Shown piece after piece: positions 6,060-7,187 of a DNA stretch of 7,187 nt. Within the stretch, counting starts at the first letter, position 1; every line of letters begins with the position of its first letter. The notes below the pieces were generated by a model, which saw only the letters and a list, made by a program, of their open reading frames with translations, made no database searches and was not told the DNA's origin. The translations under genes were made by a program, and so were the position numbers. Origin of the DNA: Erysipelotrichaceae bacterium (lineage in GTDB: Bacteria; Bacillota_I; Bacilli_A; Erysipelotrichales; Erysipelotrichaceae); assembly GCA_027449005.1 (NCBI GenBank), contig DAIDML010000198.1:1-7187 (forward strand). Direction: 5' to 3'.

Positions 6060-7085
6060 ATGAAGACTTTATTTAAATTACTCATCGTGTCACTTGTTTT
6101 CTTTGGCGTGCTCACTGCGTGTGCTCCAGCCACTGAAGAAAAAGTGATCGATGAACTCGTCGTGCTTTTTGTACCTAGCCGTGACCCAGGACAAATCCTA
6201 GGAGCGACTGCACCACTTCGTCAATTACTCATTGATGAATTGGCAAAAGCTGGATTCACAGTTAATTTTGTTCGCATTGAAGTGTCTACAGATTACAACG
6301 CAGCTGGGGAAGCTTTAGCTGCTGGTACTGCTCATATTGGTTTCTTACCTGGTGGTACTTATGTTGCTTACTCTGAAGAAGGCGCAGAAGTTGTCTTAGC
6401 TGCAACTCGTGCTGGTTTGAACAAAGACAGTGAAGTGGCTAAAGATTGGAACGATGGACAACCTACATTAGGTGATTCAGAAAACCAAGTCACTTACTAC
6501 CGTTCACTCATTTATGCTGGACCATCTGAAGTTGGAAAAGCGATTGCTGCTAAAGTCAATGCTGGAACAGCATTAACTTGGGATGATGTTAACGCTGCTA
6601 AATGGTGTGTATCTTCTTCACCTACCTCATCTGCAGGATATGTTTATCCTACAATGTGGCTCATGGAAAACTTTGACAAAAAAATTACTGATTTAACACA
6701 ACCAGTGATTCCTGGTTCATACTCCGTTATCGCACAAAACTTAGCAACTGGCCAATGTGATGTTGGTGTCGGTTATGCTGATATCCGTCGTGACTACGAA
6801 GTGAACTGGACTCGTGACTGGGGTCGTACAGATGCTATCTGGACTGAAATGCCTGTTATCGGTGTTACAGAAGGAATCTTCAATGATACTATTGCTGTAT
6901 CCAACAACCATCCAGATATGACTGATGAACTCAAAAAAGCTATTGCGAATGCATTCATTGCTCTTGCACAAACTGAACTTGGACGTTCTGCTATTTCTAT
7001 CTATAACCATGAAGGATACCAAGTGGTTACAGATGCGGACTACGATGGAGCTCGTAAAGCACGCGACATCGTCTCAGGTAACTAA
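6060..7085 (+). CDS. phnD: Phosphonate/phosphite/phosphate-type ABC transporter substrate-binding lipoprotein
   Basis: A 341-residue extracytoplasmic binding protein of the PhnD/PtxB family that delivers its ligand to an ABC importer. Residues 1-20 form a lipoprotein signal peptide (MKTLFK, a hydrophobic core, lipobox LTAC), so Cys21 would be lipidated and anchor the protein to the outer membrane face. Family segments are FVPSRDPGQILGATAPL (37-53), GTAHIGFLPGGTYVAY (89-104), and SSSPTSSAGYVYPTMW (185-200), the counterpart of the PhnD STSG ligand loop. The mature part has two further cysteines, Cys183 near that loop and Cys233 in TGQCDVGVGYADIRR, which could pair. Relatives bind phosphonates, phosphite or phosphate, and the Mycoplasma p37 relative is reported to bind thiamine pyrophosphate, so the ligand is open. 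AGGAGG lies 5 bases before the ATG. Codon use is strongly biased to GCT, GGT, CGT and ACT compared with its neighbours, suggesting high expression. The ATPase gene follows after a terminator. Confidence 0.9.
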   Translation: MKTLFKLLIVSLVFFGVLTACAPATEEKVIDELVVLFVPSRDPGQILGATAPLRQLLIDELAKAGFTVNFVRIEVSTDYNAAGEALAAGTAHIGFLPGGTYVAYSEEGAEVVLAATRAGLNKDSEVAKDWNDGQPTLGDSENQVTYYRSLIYAGPSEVGKAIAAKVNAGTALTWDDVNAAKWCVSSSPTSSAGYVYPTMWLMENFDKKITDLTQPVIPGSYSVIAQNLATGQCDVGVGYADIRRDYEVNWTRDWGRTDAIWTEMPVIGVTEGIFNDTIAVSNNHPDMTDELKKAIANAFIALAQTELGRSAISIYNHEGYQVVTDADYDGARKARDIVSGN

Positions 7086-7092
7086 GTTAAAC

Positions 7093-7122
7093 AAGCGAGG
7101 GAATTCCCTCGCTTCTTTTTTT
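7093..7122 (+). terminator. Strong intrinsic terminator between binding protein and ATPase genes
   Basis: A perfect 22-base palindrome (7093-7114) folding into a GC-rich 9-base-pair stem with an AATT loop, followed by C and seven T residues (7116-7122). It starts 7 bases after the phnD stop. Partial read-through would give much more binding protein than membrane and ATPase subunits, as is usual in importers. Confidence 0.9.
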
Positions 7123-7141
7123 ATCTTTCATGGAGGAAAGT

Positions 7142-7187
7142 ATGATCCAATTTACAGATGTAGTGAAACGTTATCCTAATGGGGTAG
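7142..7187 (+). CDS. phnC: Start of ABC transporter ATP-binding protein (3' truncated by window)
   Basis: Only 15 codons are visible: MIQFTDVVKRYPNGV, the typical first strand of an ABC ATPase and close to PhnC starts of the form MIxFxNVxKxYPNG. GGAGG at 7132-7136 lies 5 bases before the ATG. No promoter is evident in the gap after the upstream terminator, so expression probably depends on read-through. The Walker motifs lie beyond the window; the PhnC name rests mainly on position after phnD. Confidence 0.75.
   Translation, partial: MIQFTDVVKRYPNGV

Noticed and set aside
6741..7022. Minus-strand open frame of 93 codons within phnD
   Set aside because: It is antisense to a clearly conserved coding region, lacks a ribosome site, and its product resembles no family I know.
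1..7187. Mobile elements, CRISPR arrays, tRNA/rRNA genes, attachment sites or a defence system
   Set aside because: I looked on both strands for regularly spaced repeats, terminal inverted repeats, transposase or nuclease motifs and cloverleaf-like stretches and saw none; all longer stretches are housekeeping or transport genes.

Overview
The window looks like a chromosomal segment from a moderately AT-rich, low-GC Gram-positive bacterium (Bacillota or a close relative; Erysipelotrichia-like is my best guess from gene content, not proven). Supporting signs are purine-rich AGGAGG-type ribosome sites, a sigma-A type extended -10 promoter, a Gram-positive style lipoprotein substrate-binding protein, and a mevalonate pathway for isoprenoids. 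TGG encodes Trp and TGA is used as a stop, so the code is the standard bacterial one and not that of Mycoplasma.

Layout. (1) Positions 1-1371, plus strand: the 3' end of an HMG-CoA reductase gene followed after 1 base by a complete HMG-CoA synthase gene (mvaA-mvaS), the early steps of the mevalonate pathway. (2) Position ~1380: a strong two-way terminator that overlaps both convergent stop codons. (3) Positions 1389-1712, minus strand: a small XRE/Cro-type regulator with its own candidate promoter, placed so that its mRNA would be leaderless. (4) Positions 1753-5919, minus strand: a tightly overlapped operon, cytoplasmic metallo-nucleotidase/phosphodiesterase, then purB, then purA (4-base and 8-base overlaps), ending in a hairpin terminator. 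(5) Positions 5920-6059: a divergent control region with a clear promoter for the nucleotidase operon, a weaker one for the rightward gene, and four TTHAYA-like hexamers at an exact 11-base period that look like a PhoP-type Pho box. (6) Positions 6060-7187, plus strand: a phosphonate/phosphate-type ABC transporter, with the lipoprotein binding protein gene, a strong terminator, and the start of the ATPase gene running off the window.

How the genes may work together. PurA and PurB together carry out the two-step branch from IMP to AMP. The nucleotidase ahead of them removes phosphate from nucleotides or opens cyclic nucleotides, and the divergent transporter probably imports a phosphorus-containing ligand. 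With the candidate Pho box between them, the simplest reading is a phosphorus-economy locus in which nucleotide phosphate recovery, AMP synthesis and uptake of a phosphorus compound are adjusted together. That link is inference. The core enzymes are ordinary housekeeping genes, and I see no defence system, mobile element, CRISPR array or RNA gene here.
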